Assembly: GCF_020905295.1 (NCBI RefSeq)
Contig: NZ_JAJJMM010000001.1
Coordinates: 6,138,001-6,202,000 of the forward strand
Length of the DNA stretch: 64,000 bases
Origin: Flavobacterium piscisymbiosum
Lineage (GTDB): Bacteria > Bacteroidota > Bacteroidia > Flavobacteriales > Flavobacteriaceae
Reading direction: 5' to 3'
In this document: positions 35,687-44,704 of the stretch, one piece after another
How the letters are laid out: every line of letters begins with the position of its first letter
Numbering within the stretch: position 1 is the first letter of the stretch
Position numbers and translations under genes: made by a program
The notes under the pieces: generated by a model
Told to the model about the DNA's origin: nothing
The model's database searches: none
What the model saw: the letters and a program-made list of their open reading frames with translations, nothing else

Positions 35687-35823
35687 AAACACATAGAAAC
35701 ATAGGTTCAAAATCAAAGTAAAGGTGATTCTAAAAAAACACATTTTTTTTTCACATAGCCCTATGAGTTTTATTTCAAGTGAAACGCCTTTTCAAGCTAT
35801 AAAAACTATGTCTCTATGTGTTT
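35687..35823 (+). repeat. MITE-like element, copy 2, upstream of the MFS permease
   Basis: 137 bp with terminal inverted repeats AAACACATAGAAACATAG (35687-35704) and CTATGTCTCTATGTGTTT (35806-35823), and the shared core AAGTGAAACGCCTTT. It ends 41 bases before the permease start. The preceding 35562-35686 carries another dispersed word, TTTTTAATCAGTGGCAAAAA, also seen near 19160 and 56690. Confidence 0.8.
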
Positions 35824-35864
35824 AAAAAAATAACCGATTAAACAAAAAATAAGCATATCAAAAT

Positions 35865-37106
35865 ATGAAAAACTCTAAATATTATCCGTGGTTAGTCGTA
35901 GCGTTACTCTGGATTGTAGCGTTGCTTAACTATATGGATAGACAAATGCTGGCGACCATGAGACCTTCTATGGAAGCTGACATTCCTGAACTGGTATCGG
36001 GTGAAAATTTTGGACGTTTAATGGCTATTTTCCTTTGGATTTATGCTTTAATGAGCCCCATTTCAGGTATTATCGCCGATAAATTAAACCGAAAATGGCT
36101 GATTATTGGCAGTTTATTTGTTTGGTCTGCGGTTACATATGCCATGGGATATGCCACAAACTACAACCAAATTTACTGGTTACGTGCCATTATGGGCGTG
36201 AGTGAAGCCTTGTATATTCCGGCAGGTTTATCTTTAATCGCCGATTATCATCAGCAAAAAACACGTTCGCTTGCCATTGGTATTCACATGACCGGACTTT
36301 ATGTAGGTTCAGCTTTAGGAGGTTTTGGCGCTACAATTGCTGCAAGATTTTCGTGGCATACTACTTTTCATCATTTTGGAATTATCGGAATTGTTTATTC
36401 GATTATTTTGGTTTTCTTTTTATACGAGAAAAAAGTCACAACCAAAGTTTTTGATCCTGAGTTTAATAAAACCCACGAAAAAGATTCCCTTTTCAAAGGC
36501 CTGACGCTATTGTTTACCAATATTTCGTTTTGGGTGATTTTATTTTATTTCGCTATTATAAGTTTACCGGGCTGGGCAACAAAAAACTGGCTTCCTACCC
36601 TGTTCTCGGACAACTTAAATATTTCAATGGATCAGGCCGGGCCTATAGCCACTATTACAATTTCGGTTTCATCTTTAATAGGCGTTATTTTCGGAGGGAT
36701 TTTATCTGATAAATGGGTTCAGAAAAATATAAAAGGAAGAGTTTATACCAGCGCCATTGGTCTGAGTTTAACCATTCCCGCCTTAATGCTGATTGGTTTT
36801 GGGCATTCGTTATTTCATGTAGTTGGAGCCGTTTTATGTTTTGGTATCGGATACGGAATGTTCGATGCGAATAATATGCCTATCATTTGTCAGTTTGTTT
36901 CTTCCAAACATCGGGCAACTGCATATGGTGTCCTTAATATGACTGGTGTTGGCTGCGGAGCGTTGGTTACATCATTACTTGGCAAATCAGCAGATACTGG
37001 AACTTTAGGTTTTGGTTTTGCTTTAATGGCCGGAGTTGTGTTGCTTGCCTTAATAGTTCAAATTAGTTTTTTACGTCCCAAAGTCAATGATTTTGCCGAT
37101 GCATAG
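35865..37106 (+). CDS. MFS permease, probable sialic acid transporter (NanT-like)
   Basis: 413 residues with about 12 membrane helices. The first helix and loop read WLVVALLWIVALLNYMDRQM, the MFS motif of the ACS/sialate-hexuronate branch. DKLNRKWLIIGSL follows TM2, and GGILSDKWVQKNIKGR repeats the motif between TM8 and TM9. It is placed among nanA, mutarotase and esterase genes. It should carry free Neu5Ac across the inner membrane by H+ symport, as NanT does in Bacteroides-type pathways (inference from context). A MITE-like repeat sits directly upstream. Confidence 0.85.
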   Translation: MKNSKYYPWLVVALLWIVALLNYMDRQMLATMRPSMEADIPELVSGENFGRLMAIFLWIYALMSPISGIIADKLNRKWLIIGSLFVWSAVTYAMGYATNYNQIYWLRAIMGVSEALYIPAGLSLIADYHQQKTRSLAIGIHMTGLYVGSALGGFGATIAARFSWHTTFHHFGIIGIVYSIILVFFLYEKKVTTKVFDPEFNKTHEKDSLFKGLTLLFTNISFWVILFYFAIISLPGWATKNWLPTLFSDNLNISMDQAGPIATITISVSSLIGVIFGGILSDKWVQKNIKGRVYTSAIGLSLTIPALMLIGFGHSLFHVVGAVLCFGIGYGMFDANNMPIICQFVSSKHRATAYGVLNMTGVGCGALVTSLLGKSADTGTLGFGFALMAGVVLLALIVQISFLRPKVNDFADA

Positions 37107-37165
37107 GATATAAAGTTCATTCCCCTTTTTTTACAATTTAAGAGTTAGTTGGTTTTTGGTTTTTC

Positions 37166-37205
37166 AATAAGCCCGGGCGGAGCTATGCGTTCTGCCCAGC
37201 TTATT
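37166..37205 (+). promoter_or_regulatory. Hairpin between permease and esterase genes
   Basis: AATAAGC (37166-37172) pairs with GCTTATT (37199-37205), and the inner GGGC (37175-37178) pairs with GCCC (37194-37197). It ends 34 bases before the esterase ATG and has no T-tract. It could be a processing site or a weak terminator. Confidence 0.4.
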
Positions 37206-37239
37206 AATCGCCGCATTTTTAATAATAGTTCTAAGAAAA

Positions 37240-39336
37240 ATGAGAACAAAAATTCGAAATATTTTCCTGTTGATACTCTTCTTTTCAATGATTTTAAATC
37301 TTGAAATGAAAGCGCAGAGTCCAATAAAAATTGCTTGTATAGGAGATTCCGTAACGGCAGGTTATCTTTTAGCCCATCCGGAAACAGAATCGTATCCTAC
37401 GCAGCTTCAGGTTTTAATGGGAAATCAATATGAAGTCAAAAATTTTGGACATAGCGGCGCAACGCTTTTAAAGAAAGGAAGTACGCCTTATTTTAAAACG
37501 GAAAAATGTGCCGAAGCCATTGCGTATCGTCCTGATATCGCGATTATTCATTTGGGATTAAATGATACAGATCCGAGGAATTGGCCCAATTATAAAGAAG
37601 ATTTTGATGCCGATTATGCGTGGCTGATTGATACTTTAAAAACACAAAACCCGAAGGTGAAAATTTTCATTTGCCGAATGACACCGATCTTCAATGAACA
37701 TCCACGTTTTAAATCAGGAACAAGAGATTGGTTTTGGCAGATTCAGCAACACATTCAAGAAATTGCAAAGGCCAATAATGTTGGTTTAATTGATCTTCAC
37801 GAAAAATTATACCATCGCCCTGATCTTTTTCCGGATGCTTTACATCCAACAAAAGAAGGCGCAACTATTCTTGCACAAACGGTTTACGGCAATATTACAC
37901 AAGATTTTGGCGGACTGAGATTATCGCCTGCTTTTAGTGATAATATGGTTCTTCAAAGAAACCAGCCCATTGTAATTTACGGAACTGCAAATGGCGGTGA
38001 AAAAATAGCAATTACTTTTAATAATCAAAAGGAAATTTCGACTGCAAACGAATACGGAAAGTGGAAAGTTATTTTTCCTGCGATGAAATCCGGAGGAACA
38101 CATGAAATTATAATTTCATCAAAAGAAAAAAATATCATTTTAAGAAATATCCTAATTGGCGATGTCTGGTTTTGTTCCGGACAATCGAATATGGCATTCC
38201 CGCTTCAGAAATCAGAAAATGGAAAGGATGAGGTTAAAAAAGCCATTCAAAATACGAATCTTCGATTATTCAATTTTGAAGCCATTGCCGAAACAGATGA
38301 AAAAGCCTGGGATTCGATTACTTTACAAAAAACAAATCAGTTAGCATTCTTCTCCGGAAAATGGAAAATCAGCGATTCTATAAGTGCCAAAGATTTTTCG
38401 GCCATAGCCTATTACTTCGGACAAAATATAATGCGTGAAGAAAATGTCCCAATTGGTTTAATACAAGTGGCCGTTGGCGGATCTCCTATAGAATCCTGGA
38501 TCGATAGATATACTTTAGAACATGATGATAAAGTAGTTGATGAACTAACCAACTGGCGAAAATCAGATTTTTTTATGCCGTGGGTAAGATCACGCGCCGA
38601 TGAAAATTTGAAAAATACCACCAATGCAAAACAACGACATCCGTACGGACCTTGCTACAATTATGAAGCCGGTGTAACCCATTTTACCGATTTCCCTATA
38701 AAAGGAATCATCTGGTATCAGGGCGAAAGCAACGCACATAACATCGAATTATACGAACATTTAATGCCAGTCCTGGTTGGTAGCTGGCGCAAGGCCTGGG
38801 GAACTTCCCTACCCTTTTATTATGTTCAATTGTCAGGAACAGATCGTCCGACCTGGCCGTCCTTTAGAGATGCACAAACCAAAATCCAGAAAAATATCGC
38901 ACACAGCGGCATGGCGATTAGTATGGATTATGGTGATGCTACAAATGTACATCCTATTCAAAAAAAGCAGGTTGGAGATCGTCTGGCGCTTTTGGCCTTA
39001 AAATATACCTACGGAAAAAATATCACCGCAAACGGACCATCGGCACAAAAAGCAACACAAAAAGGAGATGCTATTATAGTTTCTTTTTCGAATGCCAAAC
39101 AGTTATCGACAGCCAATAAGAAGGATTTAATTGGTTTTGAATTGGTCAACGAAAAAGGAATCCGGATCGAATGCAAAGCTACTATTATGAAAAATGAAGT
39201 TTCAATAAATATTCCGAACGGCGAAAAGATAAAAACGGTTTTATATGCATGGAAACCTTACACAACAGCCAATCTGGTTAATGAAGCGAATTTGCCTTGT
39301 TCGACTTTTCAATTGGATTTAGATAGAGAAAGATGA
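37240..39336 (+). CDS. Two-domain esterase: SGNH/GDSL hydrolase plus sialate O-acetylesterase
   Basis: 698 residues with a signal peptide ending near KAQ (residue 26). Residues about 30-220 are an SGNH hydrolase: GDSVTAG (35-41, Ser 37), GLND (106-109) and DALHPT (199-204) with the catalytic Asp/His. Residues about 227-690 are a sialate 9-O-acetylesterase domain: GDVWFCSGQSNM (Ser about 316), IKGIIWYQGESNAH and a C-terminal beta part. Two independent ester hydrolases in one chain could remove different O-acetyl groups from Neu5,9Ac2-type sugars before lyase action (inference). The gene is complete. Confidence 0.88.
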   Translation: MRTKIRNIFLLILFFSMILNLEMKAQSPIKIACIGDSVTAGYLLAHPETESYPTQLQVLMGNQYEVKNFGHSGATLLKKGSTPYFKTEKCAEAIAYRPDIAIIHLGLNDTDPRNWPNYKEDFDADYAWLIDTLKTQNPKVKIFICRMTPIFNEHPRFKSGTRDWFWQIQQHIQEIAKANNVGLIDLHEKLYHRPDLFPDALHPTKEGATILAQTVYGNITQDFGGLRLSPAFSDNMVLQRNQPIVIYGTANGGEKIAITFNNQKEISTANEYGKWKVIFPAMKSGGTHEIIISSKEKNIILRNILIGDVWFCSGQSNMAFPLQKSENGKDEVKKAIQNTNLRLFNFEAIAETDEKAWDSITLQKTNQLAFFSGKWKISDSISAKDFSAIAYYFGQNIMREENVPIGLIQVAVGGSPIESWIDRYTLEHDDKVVDELTNWRKSDFFMPWVRSRADENLKNTTNAKQRHPYGPCYNYEAGVTHFTDFPIKGIIWYQGESNAHNIELYEHLMPVLVGSWRKAWGTSLPFYYVQLSGTDRPTWPSFRDAQTKIQKNIAHSGMAISMDYGDATNVHPIQKKQVGDRLALLALKYTYGKNITANGPSAQKATQKGDAIIVSFSNAKQLSTANKKDLIGFELVNEKGIRIECKATIMKNEVSINIPNGEKIKTVLYAWKPYTTANLVNEANLPCSTFQLDLDRER

Positions 39337-39412
39337 AAGAAGCAAGATGTGAGAGGCAAGATTTGAGAGACAAGATTTGAGATGAAAGAAGCAAGAAATA
39401 AAATCTGTTTAT

Positions 39413-39428
39413 CCCGATAGCTATCGGG
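39413..39428. repeat. Perfect 16-bp palindrome CCCGATAGCTATCGGG
   Basis: Located 77 bases after the esterase stop, next to a purine-rich stretch (39331-39400) with repeated GAGA.CAAGATTTGAGA words. The same palindrome occurs inside the repeat at 56453-56586, and a half copy is at 39512-39522. Its function is unknown. Confidence 0.6.
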
Positions 39429-39538
39429 AGCGTGATCTGCGAGCAAAAAAATAAAACACCAATTTCACGAATTAGCACGAATTAAAATCATGATAATCTT
39501 TTTATCCTAATAACTATCGGGAGTGACAAAAAAAAATG

Positions 39539-39670
39539 AAACACAGAGAAACATAGACTTCAATCTAAAAAAAGAGAATTAAAGAAAATACATTTTTTCA
39601 CATAGACCTATGAGATTTATTTTGAGTGAAACGCCTTTCCAAGCTTTATAAACTATGTCTCTATGTGTTT
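39539..39670 (+). repeat. MITE-like element, copy 3, upstream of the epimerase
   Basis: 132 bp with ends AAACACAGAGAAACATAG (39539-39556) and CTATGTCTCTATGTGTTT (39653-39670), and core GAGTGAAACGCCTTT. It ends 73 bases before the epimerase start, in the same orientation as the gene, as in the other copies. Confidence 0.78.
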
Positions 39671-39743
39671 AAAAATCATACACAACAAATAAAAAATCAA
39701 CACTTAGAAAATATAAAACACTAAGTCTAAAAACATATATAAA

Positions 39744-40955
39744 ATGAGTTATTCTAATACTGATCTAATACAACTAAAAGATTTTTATCAGCACCAATTA
39801 TTACAGGATACGGTACCATTTTGGTTTCCACAATCTATCGACACCGTTCACGGCGGTTATTTGTTAATGCGCGGACAAGATGGCGATTTAATCGATGATG
39901 ATAAATCGGTTTGGTTTCAGGGGCGAACTGCGTGGTTGTTATCGACGCTTTATAATACTGTCGAAACCAAACAAGAATGGCTGGATGGTGCCAAATCCGG
40001 AATTGATTTTATCAATCAGCATTGTTTTGATACAGATGGAAGAATGTTTTTTCACGTAACACGCGAAGGAAACCCGATTCGTAAACGTCGTTATTATTTT
40101 TCTGAAACCTTTGCCGTGATTGCGATGAGCGCTTACGCAAAAGCAAGCGGAGACGAAAAAATTGCAGAACAGGCACGTCATTTATTTGGAGAATGCATCA
40201 AATACTCGAGTACTCCGGGATTATTAGAACCCAAATACACAAGTGAACGTCCGTCGAAAGGAATAGGATCGCCAATGATTATGATCAATACGGCACAACA
40301 AATAAGAGAAACAATCGGAGATCCGCGTTGCGACGAATGGATCACCAAATGGATTGCCGAAATCGAAAATGATTTTGTAAAACACGACATCAAATGTGTG
40401 ATGGAGCAAGTAGCTCCGGATGGTTCTATCATCGATCATATTGATGGCAGAACATTAAATCCGGGTCATGCCATTGAAGGCGCATGGTTTATTTTGCACG
40501 AAGCAAAACATCGAAATAATGATCCGCATTTAATCGAATTGGGCTGTAAAATGCTCGATTATATGTGGGAACGAGGTTGGGACAAAGAACATGGCGGAAT
40601 TTTATATTTCTGTGATGTTTACGGCAAACCTGTTCAGGAATATTGGCAGGATATGAAATTTTGGTGGCCTCATAACGAAGTGATTATTGCCACATTATTA
40701 GCCTACACAATGACGGGCGATGAAAAATATGCAAAATGGCATAAAATGATTCATGATTATGCGTACAGTAAATTTCATGATAAAGAAAACGGAGAATGGT
40801 TTGGGTATTTGCACAGAGACGGAACTGTGGCTCAAACGGCTAAAGGAAATCTTTATAAAGGACCTTTTCATTTACCGCGACAGGAATGGTATTGCACACA
40901 AATATTAAACGAATATATTGAAAAAACAATCAAATATGAAAATCAAAGTTTGTAA
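39744..40955 (+). CDS. N-acylglucosamine 2-epimerase (AGE/RenBP family)
   Basis: 403 residues, cytosolic, the normal AGE length. The (alpha/alpha)6-barrel pattern includes FQGRTAWLLSTLYN, RKRRYYFSETFAVIAMSAYA, LNPGHAIEGAWFILHEA, KFWWPHNEVIIATLLA (catalytic His in PHNE) and FHLPRQEWYCTQIL. It interconverts ManNAc and GlcNAc, the step after Neu5Ac lyase in the Bacteroides-type route that uses an unphosphorylated epimerase. That route needs a GlcNAc kinase, which is not in this window. The sialidase gene follows after a 471-base gap filled by two long palindromes. Confidence 0.92.
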   Translation: MSYSNTDLIQLKDFYQHQLLQDTVPFWFPQSIDTVHGGYLLMRGQDGDLIDDDKSVWFQGRTAWLLSTLYNTVETKQEWLDGAKSGIDFINQHCFDTDGRMFFHVTREGNPIRKRRYYFSETFAVIAMSAYAKASGDEKIAEQARHLFGECIKYSSTPGLLEPKYTSERPSKGIGSPMIMINTAQQIRETIGDPRCDEWITKWIAEIENDFVKHDIKCVMEQVAPDGSIIDHIDGRTLNPGHAIEGAWFILHEAKHRNNDPHLIELGCKMLDYMWERGWDKEHGGILYFCDVYGKPVQEYWQDMKFWWPHNEVIIATLLAYTMTGDEKYAKWHKMIHDYAYSKFHDKENGEWFGYLHRDGTVAQTAKGNLYKGPFHLPRQEWYCTQILNEYIEKTIKYENQSL

Positions 40956-40966
40956 ATCAATCTGCA

Positions 40967-41115
40967 GTTAGGCACAACAGGTTGGTAGAAAACAAAAAAT
41001 GGCCACAACAACCCCGTGCTGTAGGTACGCAACAAAACGTATTCTTGCGTACCTACGGCACGCTTTGGGATCTTTAATCTAATTTTTTCTACCAACCTGT
41101 TGTACCTAACGGCAC
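40967..41115. repeat. Long nested palindrome, copy A
   Basis: Outer arms GTTAGGCACAACAGGTTGGT (from 40967) and 41089-41110 match at 21 of 22 positions. Inner arms CGTGCTGTAGGTACGCAA (41015-41032) and TTGCGTACCTACGGCACG (41045-41062) match at 17 of 18. The loop reads CAAAACGTATTC. It starts 12 bases after the epimerase stop. Confidence 0.8.
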
Positions 41116-41205
41116 AATAAATGACATAATGCTGTGAGAAAATCATAATCGATATTTTGATTTTTTCGAAACAATATATCAGTAGAAAAATATGATTGCA
41201 TGAAT

Positions 41206-41333
41206 GTGCCGTTAGGCACAACAGGTTGGTAAAAAACAAAAAATAGCCACAACAACCGCGTGCCGTAGGTACGCAAGAATACGTTTTGTTGCATACCTAC
41301 GGCATGCTACCAACCTGTTGTACCTAACGGTAC
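41206..41333. repeat. Long nested palindrome, copy B, with inverted core
   Basis: Outer arms GTGCCGTTAGGCACAACAGG (from 41206) and 41308-41333 match at 24 of 26 positions. The flanks run in the same direction as copy A. The inner stem-loop is reversed: the loop reads GAATACGTTTTG, the reverse complement of the copy A loop. It ends 93 bases before the sialidase start. Nothing else recognisable lies in 41116-41205 or 41334-41426. Confidence 0.8.
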
Positions 41334-41426
41334 AATATTACATGTTATCACAAAAACCTGTTTTCCATCAAGTCGTTCGTTATTAAACCTTATGCTTATT
41401 AACCAATTTTAACCAAAATAAAAACT

Positions 41427-44400
41427 ATGAAAAATTTATTACGCTTATTTTGTTCGTGTTTTATGTGTTTATACGGTAGTAATATCCAGGCACAAAGTGG
41501 TAAGGTTTTGAACCTCGATGGAATTTCAACTTTTATGACAGTCGCAGATCATCCTGATTTAGACTTCGGCGCAAGCCAAAACAAAACCATTACCTGTTGG
41601 ATCAAAACAACGACTTCGACAGGAACACCCCGAATTTTTGCCAAGCGAAATGGCGCTACAGGAAACGGCTACGAATTCTGGACCGGAAACGGAACCAATG
41701 CCGGAAAATTTGCCATGAACATGAGCGGAACCGGAACACCCAACAATATTAGTACCGCAGGATATTCGGCCAACTCAATTGCTGACGGAACCTGGCATCA
41801 TATTGCTTTGGTAATCGATGCGTCGAGCAATCGAACGATGTATGGTTATGTAGATGGCGTTTTGGCCAATACAGGAAAAACCTTTACCTCTGTTACTTCA
41901 GATTTTTCGAATGCTTTAAATTTTGTTATTGGAGCAACTTCTGATGCTGGAAATAGTTATAAATGGGCAGGTCAAGTTGATAATGTTCGGGTTTGGAATA
42001 AAGCTATGACGGCACTTGAATTACAGGCAGATATGACTGCTGTTGTCAATGCACCTACAACTAATCTTTTGGCAGCATGGAATTTTGAAAACATAAGCGG
42101 GACTTCTGTTCATGATGTTTCGGGCAATAACCATCCCGGAACTTTGGTGGGATCGCCAACAACATCAAATGCTTTCCCGATGATTTTATCTTTAGACGGT
42201 GTAAATGATTATATGTCGGTCTTGAATCATGCTGATTTTAATTTAGCAGCGGGTCAGAGTCTGACGATAACCTGTAAAATAAAAACGACTGATTTTGGCA
42301 AACGTATTCTTAGCAAACGTCCCGGAGGTGCAGGAATTGGCTATGAATTTATCAATAATACATCAGCAGGCGGCGGACAATTTGGTGTTAATTTAACCAC
42401 AAGCGCTGGAGCTGCGGGACCTCCATACGGAACTTCGAATATTGCCAACAATATTTGGCATCATTTGGCTATGGTGGTTGATGTTGCGTCAACGAGTTGC
42501 AAAATTTATGTTGATGGTGTTTTACAGCAAACCAAAACGACAGCAAACATTGGCGGAACCAATACGGTTTCGAATACCGGAGATGTATTATTTGGAACAC
42601 TCAGTAATTTTGCATCGTATATGAATGCACAATTAGATGATATTCGTTTTTGGAATAAAGCCATGACAGCTGCAGAAATCGTAACCGATAAAACGGCCAT
42701 TGTAAGCGGACCGCAAACCAACTTAATTGCTGCCTGGGATTTCGAAAACGTAATTGGCACAACCGTTCCCGACATTTCAGGAAATAACCATCCGGGAACA
42801 TTGAACAACGGAGCTATGGTAATCGCGCAAACCAACGAAATGCAGATCAACTCGGTTTCATTGGTGCAAACCGAATTACCAACCGGAGTTGGCGATACCA
42901 ACCAAAGAATTATTGCCATAAAAGCTTCTGTGAGTGGTACTATAAATCCGCTTACGGTAAGTGCTTTAAAATTTACCATGACAGGAACGACGAATGTTTC
43001 TGATGTTACCAATATCAAAATTTACTCTAGCGGAAGTACTGCAATTTTCAATCCTGGAACGGCAACTTTATTTGGAAATGTTGCTCCGTCAAGCGGAAAT
43101 CTTGTTGTAAACGGTTCAAAGTCATTAGTGAACGGAGACAATTATTTTTGGATTACTTATGATATTTCTGCTTCCGCCAATGAAGGAAATCTGTTAGATG
43201 CCACTTGCGAATCTATTGTTGCAAACGGAATCACTTACAATACAACATCCAATACGGTTACCGGAAATCGTGTTATTTTATTGGCCAATACTTTGCTTTT
43301 TACTCCAGGAGATGCGGGTTCTGCAAGCTATCGTATTCCGGCCATTATCACTGCTGCCGATGGATCGTTAGTAACCGTCACTGACAAAAGATGGAACGGT
43401 GCCGGAGATTTAGCCGCTAAAATAGATCCGGTTGTTAGCCGTAGTACAGATAACGGAAAAACATGGTCAGCTCCTTTAACCATTGCCAATTTTGGTGCTG
43501 CCACAGGAGCGGGCGATGCAGCTTTGGTTCTCGATAAAACTACAGGTGAATTATTGTGCATCGTTTCGGCTGAAAAAGGATTTTTTGCTTCTACAAATTC
43601 GGCTCCAGCCAAAGTTTTAGTCATTCATAGTACAGATAATGGTGTAACATGGGGAACTCCCGTAGATATTACAAGCCAAATTTATGGTCCAAATCCGGGT
43701 TGGAAAGGATTATTTGTAGCTTCAGGAAGAGCGCATCAATTACGTGACGGAAAAATTGTAGCGGCAATTGCAGTACGAGAAAATGTTTCAGGAACAGAGC
43801 GTATTTGCAATTATATGATTACTAGTGCCGATCACGGAGTAACATGGACAACATCGACCGGAAGAGCAGAAATAGATGGTGATGAAGCCAAAGTTGTAGA
43901 ATTAAATAACGGGAATATCATGATGAGTATTCGTAATCCGGGAACACGCCGTTTTAATGTTTCTACCAACAAAGGTGCAACCTGGGGAACAGCTTACAAT
44001 CAGGCAAGTATTACAGACCCTAATTGCGATGGCGATTTTATTCGCTACACTTCTACACTTGATGGTTATGACAAAAACAGGTTATTGCATTCGATTCCGT
44101 TTTCAGGAAGCCGAAAAAATGTGAGTGTACAATTGAGTACGGATGAAGGAACAACCTGGGGAGCACCAAAAACGATTTTCGCAGGAGCTTCGGCATATTC
44201 GAGTTTAACCATATTGCCTGATGGAACGATCGGCATTTATTATGAAAACGGAGAAAGCTCGACCTACCAAATGTACTTTGTTCGTTTTAGTTTGAACTGG
44301 TTAACAAATGGTGCGGATACATTTGTGCCTGCTGATACTCCTTCGTTAAGCAAGAAAACACAGGAAAAAGCAGCAACCGATGAAGAAAAATTTAGTATTG

Positions 44401-44630
44401 ATGTAAATCCTAATCCAATTGATGATATTTTTACTGTGAAAATTAATAATGCTAAAGGAAAAGTAAGTATTCAAATATTTGATTTATCCGGTAAAATAAT
44501 CCGAACTGAAACTTTAAATACTAATGAAACACAAGCAACTTTTTCATTAGGAAATCAAACTCAGGGAATTTATCTTTTAAATATAAATGATACCAATTCT
44601 ACTATTAGCAATAAAATAATTAAAAAATAA
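41427..44630 (+). CDS. Secreted exo-alpha-sialidase (GH33) with two LamG-like domains and T9SS sorting domain
   Basis: 1067 residues with a signal peptide ending near IQAQ. Two tandem LamG/concanavalin-like domains (about 25-240 and 250-470; repeated WNKAMTA and NNHPGTL segments) are probably carbohydrate-binding. A sialidase-associated beta domain follows (about 475-615). The GH33 catalytic propeller starts at YRIPAI (635-640, Arg of the triad) and carries Asp-boxes such as STDNGKTW, STDNGVTW, SADHGVTW and STDEGTTW. The C-terminus (about 990-1067, DVNPNPIDD, ending SNKIIKK) is a type A type IX secretion sorting domain, so it is exported to the surface or medium. It releases terminal sialic acid for the rest of the island. 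Confidence 0.93.
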   Translation: MKNLLRLFCSCFMCLYGSNIQAQSGKVLNLDGISTFMTVADHPDLDFGASQNKTITCWIKTTTSTGTPRIFAKRNGATGNGYEFWTGNGTNAGKFAMNMSGTGTPNNISTAGYSANSIADGTWHHIALVIDASSNRTMYGYVDGVLANTGKTFTSVTSDFSNALNFVIGATSDAGNSYKWAGQVDNVRVWNKAMTALELQADMTAVVNAPTTNLLAAWNFENISGTSVHDVSGNNHPGTLVGSPTTSNAFPMILSLDGVNDYMSVLNHADFNLAAGQSLTITCKIKTTDFGKRILSKRPGGAGIGYEFINNTSAGGGQFGVNLTTSAGAAGPPYGTSNIANNIWHHLAMVVDVASTSCKIYVDGVLQQTKTTANIGGTNTVSNTGDVLFGTLSNFASYMNAQLDDIRFWNKAMTAAEIVTDKTAIVSGPQTNLIAAWDFENVIGTTVPDISGNNHPGTLNNGAMVIAQTNEMQINSVSLVQTELPTGVGDTNQRIIAIKASVSGTINPLTVSALKFTMTGTTNVSDVTNIKIYSSGSTAIFNPGTATLFGNVAPSSGNLVVNGSKSLVNGDNYFWITYDISASANEGNLLDATCESIVANGITYNTTSNTVTGNRVILLANTLLFTPGDAGSASYRIPAIITAADGSLVTVTDKRWNGAGDLAAKIDPVVSRSTDNGKTWSAPLTIANFGAATGAGDAALVLDKTTGELLCIVSAEKGFFASTNSAPAKVLVIHSTDNGVTWGTPVDITSQIYGPNPGWKGLFVASGRAHQLRDGKIVAAIAVRENVSGTERICNYMITSADHGVTWTTSTGRAEIDGDEAKVVELNNGNIMMSIRNPGTRRFNVSTNKGATWGTAYNQASITDPNCDGDFIRYTSTLDGYDKNRLLHSIPFSGSRKNVSVQLSTDEGTTWGAPKTIFAGASAYSSLTILPDGTIGIYYENGESSTYQMYFVRFSLNWLTNGADTFVPADTPSLSKKTQEKAATDEEKFSIDVNPNPIDDIFTVKINNAKGKVSIQIFDLSGKIIRTETLNTNETQATFSLGNQTQGIYLLNINDTNSTISNKIIKK

Positions 44631-44665
44631 AAAAAAGAGCCATCGGCTCGACTTATATTGTAGGG

Positions 44666-44681
44666 CCGGATTTTAATCCGG
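44666..44681. repeat. CCGGATT palindrome after the sialidase gene
   Basis: CCGGATTTTAATCCGG is a perfect 16-bp palindrome 36 bases after the stop codon, preceded by a small GAGCC-ATC-GGCTC hairpin (44637-44649). Together they may form a transcript end or a processing site between the sialidase and nagA. T-tracts are weak. Confidence 0.45.
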
Positions 44682-44704
44682 TTTAAAAAATTAAAAATTA
44701 AAAA

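Noticed and set aside
44637..44649. GAGCC-ATC-GGCTC as a terminator after the sialidase gene
   Set aside because: It has a 5-bp stem with a 3-base loop and no following T-tract on the plus strand; kept only as part of a possible processing region.
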